Source: Porphyromonadaceae bacterium UBA4277
Lineage (GTDB): Bacteria > Bacteroidota > Bacteroidia > Bacteroidales > Muribaculaceae
Reading direction: 5' to 3'
Length of the DNA: 64,000 nt
Assembly: GCA_002395965.1 (NCBI GenBank)
Contig: DGVT01000107.1
Location: 1-64,000, forward strand
Part shown: in pieces, positions 27,878 through 37,737 of the stretch
Layout: each line of letters opens with the position of its first letter
Position numbering within the stretch: position 1 is the first letter of the stretch
Position numbers and translations under genes: made by a program
The notes under the pieces: generated by a model
The model's database searches: none
What the model was told of the DNA's origin: nothing
The model's input: the letters and a program-made list of their open reading frames with translations, nothing else

Positions 27878-30800
27878 TTAACGCACAACCTTCACGGTGC
27901 TCTGGCTGCCGTCGGCATAGCGGGTTACTACGATGTTCAATCCGTCGAACGGCTTGTCGCTGCTCATTCCGGCAACATTGTAGTATGTCACGCTCTGAAC
28001 TTGGCCATCGGCATCGATGGTTCTTACGTTAGTCGAAGTATCTACATTCACTGTCAGTTTCACATATTGAGTCTGGCCTTTCTGAGTAGCCGACACAATT
28101 ACGGTCTGCTCACAGTTCTGAGTTGTAGCATTCACGCTGACAATACCATTCTCGTCGAGTGTGAGCTGCATCTCGTTACCGACCGTTGTCTCACGACGCG
28201 GAGCACCGGCCGGCTGAGTTGCTACCTCTTCCATTGCATAACTGATTGTGCTGCCATCTTGTGTGAGTTCAAACAACTCATACAGGCTGATGGTTGACTG
28301 ACCTTGGGGCACACCTATCGTCTGCTCGGTCATGTCACGCTCAGTATTGAAGTCATCCATGACAAAGTAAGCTGCAGTGTTCAAGCCGTAGGTACCCTTG
28401 TCGGAGCCATCGAGCAGGAAGCGAACCTTTGCCACCTTGCCTAACGGACGCAGATCCATCCACTGCCATGTGTCGAGGATGTAGTGGTCGCTGGCATTGC
28501 TGCTACGATAATCAGCCAAATAGAAGTCGGTGCGGGCAGTTTCGCTGCCTGCGGCGTCAAATCCCACTGCTGTGAGTTTGAACCACGAACCCTGAGAGAA
28601 TGCTGTTGCAAATCCATCACCATTTTTCATACCATTATATGAATAGGCACTGTTGCTCACATACACACCCTTGAGGTTATCGCCGTCGGCACTATTAGTA
28701 ATCTCAACGAACTGTCCTTCGGGGAAGGCGACCACATAGTTGGCCGAGCCATTGTGACCCTCGCCCACTGCACTGTGCCACTGGTCGGTGAGTGCAGCAT
28801 AGGTGGTTGCGGTCTCATTACTCAGTGAGTAGCCATACCAGTAATTGTAGCCAGGCATAGCACCGTTGTTGAAGTAGTACGAACCACTGTAGAAGCCATC
28901 GGTCACCGAGCTCTGTGTTGTGGCATCGTAAGCCCAGTGGCTTTCCTCTGCAAGGTAGTTGTCGTCCATCGAAGCTGTTACGGCATCACCCAGCACGCGA
29001 ACGGCAGTCTTAGCCGTAGCTGTCTGCCCATCGGCACTGGTCACCGTCAAACGATAGCCGTAAGAATATTCAGGAGTGACCTTCAGCGTTGCCTTGTTGC
29101 CAACCACCTGGTTCATCTGGTCGCGCCATTCAAACGTATAGGGCTCATCGCCACCGGCATAGATTGATTCAATCGTCGCCTCTTCGCCGGCATTGATAGT
29201 CTGCACGTCATCCACTTCGACCATGAGAGGCTCGATGTGACGCACGGTAGTGAACGCCTCGGTTTCAACCACATCACTTTGCACTCCTAATGCGCTCACC
29301 ACCATAAGGTAAGCCTTATAGGTCGTAGCAGGAGTAAGTTCGGTGAGTGCGGTGCTGATTTCGGTGTCGGCTGTGATATCAACGGCGTCGGCCGCCATCA
29401 GGTCGTCGGCAGTAGCTGCCTTCATAGCGGGAGCTCCGGCTGGAGTTTCGGTCACTTCCTCAACCTTGTAATACAGCTTGCCGCTCACACTCCACTTGCT
29501 CTTGATAGTGGCTGTGGTCTCGGCAACGTCGGCAACGGTGGGATAGCCTTCGGCAATCTCAGGCTTCTCCTCTACGATTTCGGCAAATTCGTAGGCTCCA
29601 ACGGTAGGAGTCTGAGCATCACGCTCAAGGCCATCGGCATCGGTAGTAATGAAATCAACGGGCAAACCCATGTTAAGGTTACCTGCGCTCATCAGGTGAT
29701 TGTCGATGTCGCTCAAGAATTCTGCCTGCTCGGCGATATTGCCTTGCTTGTTATCGAGAGCATTGAGGTCGTCGATTGTTGCTGCATGGTTCTCAAAGAG
29801 TGTACCCGAGGCAGCATAGAGGGCATTGTTGGTCATAACCAATGCCTTGGCATCGTCGGCACTGTTGATATATGCAAGGTTACCGCTTGTGGTGAAGTTC
29901 TGCAACAGGTTGTTCTGCAGCTTAATGCCGGTGTAGCGGTTGCCACTGCCAGCGGTGTAGTAAGCATAACCCTTTTCACCGGCAATGCGCACGGTGTTGT
30001 TATAGAGGGAGATGTTCTTAGAGTCGGCAGTTACCTGCAATCCGGCCACGCTATTGCTTGCAGCATTGGTGATAACGATGCTGTTGTTATACACGAGCAT
30101 AGGCTCGTTCTCGCTGCGGCCTTCATTGCCCTGACGCATCCACAAGCCTACTGAATAGTAGCTGTGGGTGTGCACTATTACATTATTGCTGATCACGGCA
30201 TTGCCCGTGTTGCGATACATATCGATTGAGCTATAGTTGGTAGCTGTGCTTGTGCTCTGGCTGATGTTGTTGCCATTGATAACAGCATTCGCCACGTCGG
30301 TGATATAAATACCCTTGCTGCGAGCCTCGGCTATCTTATTGTTGCTGATAGTATAGTTGAGGGCATCGGGAACGGCAACCGGACCGGGGCCTGATGCACT
30401 TATAGCGATGTAACCACCGTAGAACTCATTGCCTTCGATAGTCAGGTAGTCGTTGTTCATTCCACCCTTATCGTCGAGTGTGCCCACGTTCTCACTCTTG
30501 AACAGGTTCATGCCACTGTAGCCGCTTGTCACGATTTCAGCCTTCAGATAAGAATCCTTCAGGGTGAAGTGACGGCTTTGGTTGTAGATGTGAACGGCAT
30601 ACGGATAAGACTGGCTCTGGGGAATGAAACTCATGCTCTCAAAGGTCACCCACGGAGTGGTCTCTACAAACACCATACCTTTCTTCAGTTCTCCATAAGC
30701 GGGAGCACTGTAGCCGCCACCGGTGATGATCACCTTGTTGCGGTCGCCGCTCTTGCTCACAAAGGTTACGGTATTCTGCTCGCTCGTGCCGCGCACGTTA

Positions 30801-33800
30801 CTGATAACGATATTCTCGGCATAGGTTCCGTCTTCTACCTCGAAGCGCACTGCGCCTTCCACACCATTGCTCATAGCAGCGGTGGCTGCGGCAAAGGTCG
30901 GGAAATCGGCTTCGGCGCTTGTACCGATGGTATAAGTGCCCTTGATACCAGCCACCACCTCACGCTCGGCAGCAGCACCGGTTACATCAATCACGTTGTC
31001 GCCCTGCGACACGCTGAGGGCCTGGGCGGCAAGCTTGTTGCCGGTTGCAGCATCAGGAGCCACATCGTAGGTAAGCCACAGGTAATAGTCACCATTGTCA
31101 CTTATCTCAAGCGGAGTGTCGAGAGTCAGCACATTCTCGCCATCGGCAACGGTTGCGAGCGAAGCCACTTGATTAGCATCACTGAAGTTTGCGGTGTGAG
31201 CCGTGTAATACAGCTTTGCAGCTGCGATGTCGCCTGTGCTGGTTGTTCCGGCGGCTGTAAACTTCACACTGCTGATAGCAATAGGCTTCTTGTCACCGCT
31301 CACGTTCACCTTGAGTTGCTGCATCAGCGCGTTGCTCATGCTGCGGTTCACGTTGTCGGTTGTAGCGGTGGCTTCAACATCCTCGATCACATAAGGAGTC
31401 TTCTCATGCAGCGATACTGCGATAGCCCATCCGTCGAGAGTGCTTGCCGTAGTATTACCTTTATAATAAACGGTGATAGCTCCATCCTCGGCCTTGCTGA
31501 CAACATTCACAGGGCCGGTGGTTGTGCTATAGCGTGCAATGAGATTATCATCGTTGACTTCACTGCCATTATAAACATACATATAACCTGAACCTATCGA
31601 GAATGTGCCTTGAGTGTTGAGCTCAACGGCGCAGTTTTCACGACCGGGAACGAAAGTAACGGTACCGGTGAAGCCCTTGCTCACCTTGCCGTCAGCACCA
31701 CCATCGTCATAGAACATGAGAGGATTGGTAACCACCACAACGTTGTTGCCTTCCTCAAGCAGATAGATGTACTTAACCACGCGATTGCCCTCCGGGTCGC
31801 CGTTCTCGACAGTAGTAACTGTGGATGCGGCATCGGTAAGCGATACTAGCTTGGCATCGACTATGGCTTCGGCATCGGCATCGGCCTTCACATCGACAGT
31901 CACCCAGAAGTAGTTGTTGCCCTCAACAAGCTCACGCTCGCCGTTAACAACGACAGCGCTGTTTTCGGGGTTTTCAATCGAGCCAAAGAGCACTGCACCC
32001 TCGCGATTGTTCTCATTGTTATAGTACACACTAACTTTGCTAATTGCTGTCTGCGACTCCTTCAGGTCAAGACTGACGTCCTTGAGGGTCATCAGGCTAA
32101 GGGTGCCTTCGGTCTCAACGTTGAAATCGATGAGTGCGGCATCAGCAGCTCCGGGAGCAAGCACGTCGGTACTGGTTTGGTTAACGGTTACGGCCTTAAC
32201 CTCCATATCGTGGTTCTTGAATGGCTGAACGGTAGCTGTCCAACCTGTTCCGGCATTGTAGCTGCTGGTAGTCTTGGGGTTGAAGCGTATGGTCAGTGAG
32301 CCATCGGCACTTTGCGAGCGCAAAATCTGGCCTGGGCCGACCTTCGACTCACTGTTGTCTTTCAGGTTCCACAACAGGTTGGAAGTGTTAACCTCCGTGC
32401 CGCTGTAAATCTCAAACACAGCCTGAGTGCTGTAGCTTGAACTTCCGTAATACACATCAAATGCCGAGAAATCAATCTGGGCAACAGTTCCAGCCTCGGC
32501 CGGAGTGAAAGTCACGATGTAGTCGGTATCGACGGTCTCATATTTGCCGCTGTAGCCCTCAGTGTTGGTGAAAGTCCAGGGGCCGCTGATAACATGGCTG
32601 TGAGAGCCTTGGGTTGCACGGCAAATATTATTCACTGTGCGGCTTGCGCTCACTGCTTCTGCAGGAGCCTGAGTGGTCTCGCCCACGGTAACGTCGTTGA
32701 GCGACAACGTTATAACATCACCATTCTGGGCCTGATCGTTAAGATCGAGCACGATTGCCACATAGTTGTGACCCTCGGCAAGCTCTTTCTCACCGGTGAT
32801 GGCGATTGCTGTGCCGGTAACCTCTACCTCGCCAATCTGGTCGGTAGTGGCAAATGTATTCTTCTTACCTAAATAATATGCACGCGCGCGAGCGATATTT
32901 TTTGCATCGGCAGCCGTGAGGTTGATTCCTTTCAGGCTGAGCGGATTGGCTGTGTTATCGGTCTGAACATCTACAATGAGCATCTGCACATCGCTATCGC
33001 CGGCGCTCACGGTAGCATTAGAGGCAGCATCGCAAGTGACGGCGCTCAGTGTCATATCACCAGGCAGGAACTGGCTCACCAGTGCCTCCCAGCCGCTCTT
33101 GGGGTAGCCTGCTGTGCTCTTGAGATAAACGGTCATCGAGCCGTCGGCAGCTGTCGATTTCACTATCTCTGCCTCGTCGAGCAGTGTAGTGATAAGGTTT
33201 TCTTCATTCACCTCACGGCCATTGTAGAACTTAAACACGTCGTTGTAGCCAACAACTGTTGAAGTATTGAACAGGTCAAGTTTTGAGAAATCAATCTTAA
33301 TGGCATTCCCCTCAGTGGCGGGAACAAATGTGATTTGTCCTTCAAATCCCTGGGTGATATTACCGTCCTTTCCACCGTCATCATAGAAATTATAGGGCAC
33401 TTCACCCACAGTGATAACTTGTGGAGTAGTTGAAATCATAGCTATTGCCGGCTTTGCCACCGCAATGGCAGTAGCAGCAGTAAACGGGCTGATGCCGTCG
33501 GGCTGGCCCGCAGTGGCAATCTTCGTAATGTCGATTGCAGCTTTAGCACCGGGAACTGCCGAGCCAAGGAATTCGCCAGCAATTGAGAACTGATTAATAC
33601 CATCGCTCAACGGTTGGTTGAGGCTGAAAGTATAGCCGTCGCCATCGGCCGCCACGGTGGCATCGAGAGCTGTCGCACCTGCGAACGTAGGTTGCGACCC
33701 GGCATATAGGCGGAGTTGCAGCGGGTCGATGGCATTTTCATTGGTCGAAGCCTTGAAAGTGATACCTGTCACTACGTCGGCTTTCATGATACCGGTAGCC

Positions 33801-34438
33801 GTTATCTGGGCTGTGGCAAAGTTAATGGCCTCGGTGGCAGTAGTGGATGCTACCACATTGTCGTAGTTGCTCGATGCTCCGGTGACAGTCATGTCATCGA
33901 GGGTGACGCACTTCACCGTGGCATTCCAGCCTTTAATCTCCTTTGCATACCGGTACAAATAACCCACCGAGATGATGCCTGTGGCATCAGTGGCTGTATA
34001 GGTCAGGTTCTCGTAGGTTCCATCAAGCTTCTCGAGCACCGTGCCTGTCGGCAGTGTGCTCGAAGCTGTCACGCCACTGGTTGAAGTGGCATAGGAGAAC
34101 AAATTGTCTGCATCGGGATCACCGGCATAGACATTCACATACGCAGGCCAGTTGGCGCCGTCATTACGCACATCCAGGTTGGCAAACGTGATTTGGATTG
34201 CCATACCTTCAGCTGGCTTAAACACCGTAAGCGACTGAGAATTATTGCTGCTCGACGATGAGATTTTCGTATATCCGTTCATGTCTTGGAACGTAATCAC
34301 CTCATCGGCAGCAACTTCAATCGTCTGCTTACCAAATTGCAGCTGGTTCACCACCCTGTCGGCTCGCGCTGGCAGTGCAAGCACTGTGACGGCGATGAGC
34401 AGCGCAACTGTCTTGGAAAACAACTTTAAGTGCTTCAT
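27878..34438 (-). CDS. Giant secreted multidomain protein with DUF4465 domain, B12-riboswitch controlled
   Basis: This 2186-residue exported protein has a signal peptide (residues 1-26). The first 1150 residues alternate CUB-like modules (GFEGQITFVPATEGNA, VFKFYNGREVNEENL and three related copies) with sandwich modules that resemble sialidase-associated N-terminal domains. Residues about 1170-1550 look like a right-handed beta-helix (SNNKIAEARSKGIYITD, VIVHTHSYYS). Then come an FN3-like domain, a PKD-like domain (about 1725-1810), a DUF4465 domain (about 1820-2030) and a C-terminal secretion-type cap. It is probably displayed on the cell surface. The upstream cobalamin riboswitch suggests a B12-related role; binding is not shown by sequence. 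Confidence 0.8.
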   Translation of the reverse strand: MKHLKLFSKTVALLIAVTVLALPARADRVVNQLQFGKQTIEVAADEVITFQDMNGYTKISSSSSNNSQSLTVFKPAEGMAIQITFANLDVRNDGANWPAYVNVYAGDPDADNLFSYATSTSGVTASSTLPTGTVLEKLDGTYENLTYTATDATGIISVGYLYRYAKEIKGWNATVKCVTLDDMTVTGASSNYDNVVASTTATEAINFATAQITATGIMKADVVTGITFKASTNENAIDPLQLRLYAGSQPTFAGATALDATVAADGDGYTFSLNQPLSDGINQFSIAGEFLGSAVPGAKAAIDITKIATAGQPDGISPFTAATAIAVAKPAIAMISTTPQVITVGEVPYNFYDDGGKDGNITQGFEGQITFVPATEGNAIKIDFSKLDLFNTSTVVGYNDVFKFYNGREVNEENLITTLLDEAEIVKSTAADGSMTVYLKSTAGYPKSGWEALVSQFLPGDMTLSAVTCDAASNATVSAGDSDVQMLIVDVQTDNTANPLSLKGINLTAADAKNIARARAYYLGKKNTFATTDQIGEVEVTGTAIAITGEKELAEGHNYVAIVLDLNDQAQNGDVITLSLNDVTVGETTQAPAEAVSASRTVNNICRATQGSHSHVISGPWTFTNTEGYSGKYETVDTDYIVTFTPAEAGTVAQIDFSAFDVYYGSSSYSTQAVFEIYSGTEVNTSNLLWNLKDNSESKVGPGQILRSQSADGSLTIRFNPKTTSSYNAGTGWTATVQPFKNHDMEVKAVTVNQTSTDVLAPGAADAALIDFNVETEGTLSLMTLKDVSLDLKESQTAISKVSVYYNNENNREGAVLFGSIENPENSAVVVNGERELVEGNNYFWVTVDVKADADAEAIVDAKLVSLTDAASTVTTVENGDPEGNRVVKYIYLLEEGNNVVVVTNPLMFYDDGGADGKVSKGFTGTVTFVPGRENCAVELNTQGTFSIGSGYMYVYNGSEVNDDNLIARYSTTTGPVNVVSKAEDGAITVYYKGNTTASTLDGWAIAVSLHEKTPYVIEDVEATATTDNVNRSMSNALMQQLKVNVSGDKKPIAISSVKFTAAGTTSTGDIAAAKLYYTAHTANFSDANQVASLATVADGENVLTLDTPLEISDNGDYYLWLTYDVAPDAATGNKLAAQALSVSQGDNVIDVTGAAAEREVVAGIKGTYTIGTSAEADFPTFAAATAAMSNGVEGAVRFEVEDGTYAENIVISNVRGTSEQNTVTFVSKSGDRNKVIITGGGYSAPAYGELKKGMVFVETTPWVTFESMSFIPQSQSYPYAVHIYNQSRHFTLKDSYLKAEIVTSGYSGMNLFKSENVGTLDDKGGMNNDYLTIEGNEFYGGYIAISASGPGPVAVPDALNYTISNNKIAEARSKGIYITDVANAVINGNNISQSTSTATNYSSIDMYRNTGNAVISNNVIVHTHSYYSVGLWMRQGNEGRSENEPMLVYNNSIVITNAASNSVAGLQVTADSKNISLYNNTVRIAGEKGYAYYTAGSGNRYTGIKLQNNLLQNFTTSGNLAYINSADDAKALVMTNNALYAASGTLFENHAATIDDLNALDNKQGNIAEQAEFLSDIDNHLMSAGNLNMGLPVDFITTDADGLERDAQTPTVGAYEFAEIVEEKPEIAEGYPTVADVAETTATIKSKWSVSGKLYYKVEEVTETPAGAPAMKAATADDLMAADAVDITADTEISTALTELTPATTYKAYLMVVSALGVQSDVVETEAFTTVRHIEPLMVEVDDVQTINAGEEATIESIYAGGDEPYTFEWRDQMNQVVGNKATLKVTPEYSYGYRLTVTSADGQTATAKTAVRVLGDAVTASMDDNYLAEESHWAYDATTQSSVTDGFYSGSYYFNNGAMPGYNYWYGYSLSNETATTYAALTDQWHSAVGEGHNGSANYVVAFPEGQFVEITNSADGDNLKGVYVSNSAYSYNGMKNGDGFATAFSQGSWFKLTAVGFDAAGSETARTDFYLADYRSSNASDHYILDTWQWMDLRPLGKVAKVRFLLDGSDKGTYGLNTAAYFVMDDFNTERDMTEQTIGVPQGQSTISLYELFELTQDGSTISYAMEEVATQPAGAPRRETTVGNEMQLTLDENGIVSVNATTQNCEQTVIVSATQKGQTQYVKLTVNVDTSTNVRTIDADGQVQSVTYYNVAGMSSDKPFDGLNIVVTRYADGSQSTVKVVR

Positions 34439-34651
34439 TTGTTAATAGTTATAAGTTAATTAAAAAAACAATTCCACTCCATCGGCTACCGGTGGAATGG
34501 ACGAAGCACTTTTGGTATGTATATATAGATTTACAGCTACTGCCACACAGAGGCAGCGTGCCACAACCTATTTTCCTTGTCTTGTCAAGGCGAGAAAACC
34601 TGTCGTGTTCCGGCTCTAATTCCACGAGAGCGCGAAAATCTTTCGATAACG

Positions 34652-34840
34652 TGGCAGGTCTTCTGGCTTAATCCGTCACATGTAGCGGCCTTCCCATCAC
34701 AATTCTCTTGACAGTGACCATAGTATAGCTACCTGTGGCATAAGCGGATAACACAGCAGCGGGTTCTGCCCGGGATTCACACCCGGTTCCCTTTTCAGCC
34801 GTCTGAGTTGAGAATACTCAAAGCGGCCACCTCATTATCA
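34652..34840 (-). promoter_or_regulatory. Cobalamin (B12) riboswitch
   Basis: The minus strand contains the conserved blocks of the cobalamin aptamer in order: GGGAACCGGGTGTGAATCC (34773-34791), GCAGAACCCGCTGCTGTG, ATGCCACAG, GGTCACTG, GATGGGAAGGC and the B12 box AAGCCAGAAGACCTGCC (34654-34670). It begins just after a -7 box and ends about 215 nt before ATG 34438. The intervening leader can form several hairpins and is the likely expression platform. B12 would normally lower expression of the giant secreted protein. Confidence 0.93.
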
Positions 34841-34845
34841 CGCCG

Positions 34846-34853
34846 CAAAGTTA
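34846..34853 (-). promoter_or_regulatory. -7 box for the riboswitch-controlled transcript
   Basis: TAACTTTG on the minus strand directly upstream of the aptamer. It implies a leader of about 400 nt. The stretch 34854-35052 upstream holds only a GCGCAAGCTTCAGCTTGCG-type hairpin and no gene. Confidence 0.6.
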
Positions 34854-35052
34854 CGAAAAAGCGAGAGAAATACCAAAGAAAATTAACTTTTTTTGTATTT
34901 GATTAATAATAGCTGCCCCAGTCCAGCAGCGCAAGCTTCAGCTTGCGGTCACCCTGCCACCGGTCACCCGGGCCGACGGCTGGTGGAAATAGCCAAGAAA
35001 CAATAAAAAGTTCTTATTTCTGAAATATCAGGTACTTAAGTACTACACACAT

Positions 35053-35096
35053 ACAAAAATCGAAAGAAGGCGCACCACTTAGGTACGCCTTCTTTC
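35053..35096 (-). terminator. Terminator after tRNA-Met
   Basis: A perfect 11-bp stem, GAAAGAAGGCG (35062-35072) with CGCCTTCTTTC (35086-35096), is followed on the minus strand by GATTTTTG. It starts 4 bp past the tRNA 3' end. Confidence 0.75.
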
Positions 35097-35099
35097 AGG

Positions 35100-35173
35100 T
35101 AGCGGGACTGAGATTTGAACTCAGGACCTCCGGGTTATGAATCCGACGCTCTAACCACCTGAGCTATCCCGCC
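35100..35173 (-). tRNA. tRNA-Met (CAT)
   Basis: This 74-nt cloverleaf starts GGCGGGATAGCTCAGG, has anticodon loop TTCATAA (anticodon CAT), T arm with GTTCAAATC, and acceptor end TCCCGCT plus discriminator A. CCA is not encoded. The GGCGGG start is typical of elongator tRNA-Met, but a lysidine-modified tRNA-Ile2 with the same anticodon cannot be excluded. Confidence 0.9.
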
Positions 35174-35191
35174 ATTTCCGTTTTGCGGGTG

Positions 35192-35199
35192 CAAAGTTA
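35192..35199 (-). promoter_or_regulatory. -7 box for tRNA-Met
   Basis: TAACTTTG on the minus strand, 18 bp before the mature tRNA 5' end. Confidence 0.55.
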
Positions 35200-35508
35200 C
35201 TACATTATTTCGAACTGTGCAACAAAAATCTCAACAAAAATCAGCACCGCCATGCTATGCAGCTGTTTATGAGGCCAATAAAAATAACGAAATAATTCAT
35301 TGTCACAATCTGTCACGCTACGGTCAACTTCGGCCACAAAATGCTTCTAACCTCTTCGACATGCATAGCTATGCCGCAAAATAATACAATCGCTAATGCC
35401 GCACCATCAACTTCACATTTATCACCATAACATCAATCTTTATTAATAATAAATTCCAATACATTACAATTTACTATATTTTTTCGTTAATTTACCTACA
35501 ATTAGGTA

Positions 35509-35539
35509 TTGCACAAATAAGTCAAAATGCGTAATTTTG
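35509..35539 (+). promoter_or_regulatory. Promoter of the secreted-protein pair
   Basis: TTG (35509-35511) and TAATTTTG (35532-35539) are 20 bp apart, with ATG 35579 following 39 bp later. The rest of 35200-35508 is AT-rich with no gene visible. Confidence 0.62.
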
Positions 35540-35578
35540 CATCATTAATTCATTTCACTCACACAAAATAGCATATTT

Positions 35579-36673
35579 ATGAGAAACTTTTACTTCACAA
35601 TTACGGCACTGCTTCTGGTAGCAGCTGCAGCACAAGCCCAACCGGGCAAGGCACCGCGCCGCCTTGCAACACTTGACGCGCCCATAGTCAAAACAGCAAC
35701 CAACATCACCTCCAACGCCTTTACGGCCAACTGGGAAGCAGTACCCGGCGCCGAGGCATATTGCGTGTTTGTATATATTAAAGATGTGGCAAACACCGAC
35801 GGCGAATACACCATAGTAGATGAAGACTTCAATGGTATAACCGGTGGCTCGATAATCGAACCCGCAGGCGGCGACGAGTACGGAGTGAACCTGAGCGAGT
35901 ATGGCTACGCTTTCACCTATGGCTGGGAAGCATACGCCTACCCCACCTTTGTGCCAAGCATGGTGGCAGGACTTCTATATTCGCCCTACCTCTACCTTGT
36001 TAACGACGAAGGACGATACAAAGTGTACCTGACGACATATTCGAGCCGCGGCGACCAAATACGCGTCGAAAGCCATGGCAACGGCGACAAGCAAGTGGTC
36101 ATCTACGACGTGGAGCTCGACAACAGTCAGGCCACAGGCGTCTTCACAAAAGAGCTGGAATTCACCAACGGTAACCGCGACCTGTTCTTCTCGGCTATCA
36201 ATGTCACTGCACCCGTGGGCATGGCCGACTACACCGACCGCGTGAAAGTGACCCAGGAGCTGAAGCTGGGCGATGAGGTATATACCAACATTGCCGCCGA
36301 CGAGGCCGTAATGGCCGAAGACGACTGGGGCTACGAGGTGACATCCAAGCGCTTCACTCTGCCTGCGACCTATCTTAACGGCCACACCGAGGTTTACTAC
36401 GACGTATATGCCGCCATGTACGACTATAGCACGCCCAGCGGCAGCACGCCATACACACTGGTGACATCGCCCTATAGCAATCGCGTGCTCGTGGACCTGA
36501 CCAACAAGACAAGCGAAGTGATTGAAGAAAAATTCACCGGCATTGCCGACCTGAATGCCTCCAATGCAACGACAATCAACGACGACGCATGGTATGACAT
36601 GACCGGCAGGCGAGTGAACCACCCCGACAAGGGAATTTACATCCACAACGGAAAGAAAGTGATTTTCAAATAA
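35579..36673 (+). CDS. Secreted protein with FN3-like domain and C-terminal cap
   Basis: This 364-residue protein has a signal peptide (MRNFYFTITALLLVAAAAQA). An FN3-like segment (residues about 33-75, TATNITSNAFTANWEAVPGAEAY) is followed by an unrecognised beta-rich region. The C-terminus (WYDMTGRRVNHPDKGIYIHNGKKVIFK pattern, residues about 338-364) is the short cap seen on many exported Bacteroidales proteins and resembles type IX secretion signals. The same cap recurs on the next gene, 27 bp downstream, so the two are probably co-expressed. Function unknown. Confidence 0.75.
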   Translation: MRNFYFTITALLLVAAAAQAQPGKAPRRLATLDAPIVKTATNITSNAFTANWEAVPGAEAYCVFVYIKDVANTDGEYTIVDEDFNGITGGSIIEPAGGDEYGVNLSEYGYAFTYGWEAYAYPTFVPSMVAGLLYSPYLYLVNDEGRYKVYLTTYSSRGDQIRVESHGNGDKQVVIYDVELDNSQATGVFTKELEFTNGNRDLFFSAINVTAPVGMADYTDRVKVTQELKLGDEVYTNIAADEAVMAEDDWGYEVTSKRFTLPATYLNGHTEVYYDVYAAMYDYSTPSGSTPYTLVTSPYSNRVLVDLTNKTSEVIEEKFTGIADLNASNATTINDDAWYDMTGRRVNHPDKGIYIHNGKKVIFK

Positions 36674-36700
36674 TTATATTAACATTAAATTTAGATTAGC

Positions 36701-37564
36701 ATGAAGAAATTTTACCTAATTCTCGCTGCTGCAGCAATGACATTCAGCGCCGGTGCTCAACAAGTACTTACAGGACAAATTGCCGTGGGCGACTACGAGG
36801 GCTCAACATCAATGGTCGAAGGTTCATACTTTGACGCTGCGCCCACCAATTTTTATCTTGCACACACTGGCAGCCAGATGATTTACACAGCCGATGACCT
36901 TGCCGACTTCAATGGGGACAAGATGAACATCCAGATTACCAAGCTCACCTATCGTTTTTACAACGAGGGCTTCGAAGAGATCGTTAGAGATGTTAAGGTC
37001 TATCTGCAAGAAATCGACGCAACAGAATTTGCCGTAGTAGATGGCAAGAAGCAATTCTTCGATTTCAATGCTACTTCACCTGCCCTGGAAGAAGAAATTT
37101 ACTATGATTTGCTGGCAACTTATGGCGAGGATGGCGAAATGGTGTTTGACTTGTCAAGCAACCCATTCTCAATCAATGCCGGAAGCGGCCTGCTCGTTAC
37201 CGCCGTCTTCGATGCACAGGACGACTCCAACACCACCTATGGAACATTGGTTCAATTCTACAGCTCGGGGCTGCGCAGCCGTGCTATGACATTCACCAAC
37301 AACACCGTGAGCTTCCTTGACTACAAAGACACCGAAGACTTCCCCGATGCAACAGCCACATTAGGTTGCGGCACAAGCATCGAACTGCCTGTCACCCTCA
37401 TCGACTACACCTATGAGGAAGCACAAACGACAAGCATCAGCGACATAAGCGTCAACAACCAGGACGACGGAGCTTACTACAACGTTATGGGCCAGAAGCT
37501 CGACGGCAACAACCTGCCGGCCGGCATCTACATCCACAACGGCAAGAAATACATTGCCAAGTAA
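36701..37564 (+). CDS. Secreted protein with C-terminal cap
   Basis: This 287-residue exported protein has a signal peptide (MKKFYLILAAAAMTFSAGAQ). The body is acidic and beta-rich (QITKLTYRFYNEGFEEI, INAGSGLLVTAVFDAQDD) and I do not recognise a family. The tail YYNVMGQKLDG plus LPAGIYIHNGKKYIAK is nearly the same cap as the preceding gene. It is the second gene of a two-gene unit ended by a hairpin at 37620-37654. It may be a surface or extracellular partner of its neighbour. Confidence 0.75.
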   Translation: MKKFYLILAAAAMTFSAGAQQVLTGQIAVGDYEGSTSMVEGSYFDAAPTNFYLAHTGSQMIYTADDLADFNGDKMNIQITKLTYRFYNEGFEEIVRDVKVYLQEIDATEFAVVDGKKQFFDFNATSPALEEEIYYDLLATYGEDGEMVFDLSSNPFSINAGSGLLVTAVFDAQDDSNTTYGTLVQFYSSGLRSRAMTFTNNTVSFLDYKDTEDFPDATATLGCGTSIELPVTLIDYTYEEAQTTSISDISVNNQDDGAYYNVMGQKLDGNNLPAGIYIHNGKKYIAK

Positions 37565-37619
37565 ACACCCTCGCCCACTCCTGTAGTGCCAACGCACTCA
37601 GGGTGCCGGAAACATGAAG

Positions 37620-37654
37620 GTGTGTCTCGCCACGCGACGAGGCACACTTTTTTT
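37620..37654 (+). terminator. Terminator after the secreted-protein pair
   Basis: A 10-bp stem (GTGTGTCTCG with CGAGGCACAC, one non-Watson-Crick pair) has an 8-nt loop and a run of seven T at 37648-37654. Confidence 0.85.
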
Positions 37655-37706
37655 ACATCAACAAAAATAAACCGCCTCGCCTGTGCTGCATCTAAGAAAA
37701 AAGCAG

Positions 37707-37714
37707 TAAATTTG
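37707..37714 (+). promoter_or_regulatory. -7 box of the LolA-like gene
   Basis: TAAATTTG, 23 bp before ATG 37738. Confidence 0.6.
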
Positions 37715-37737
37715 TAGCCATAACACAACCCCACATT

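Noticed and set aside
28001..34084. Several long open frames antisense to the giant secreted protein gene, the longest 340 codons
   Set aside because: They lie entirely opposite a well-supported gene with a signal peptide and domains, and their composition reflects its codon bias.
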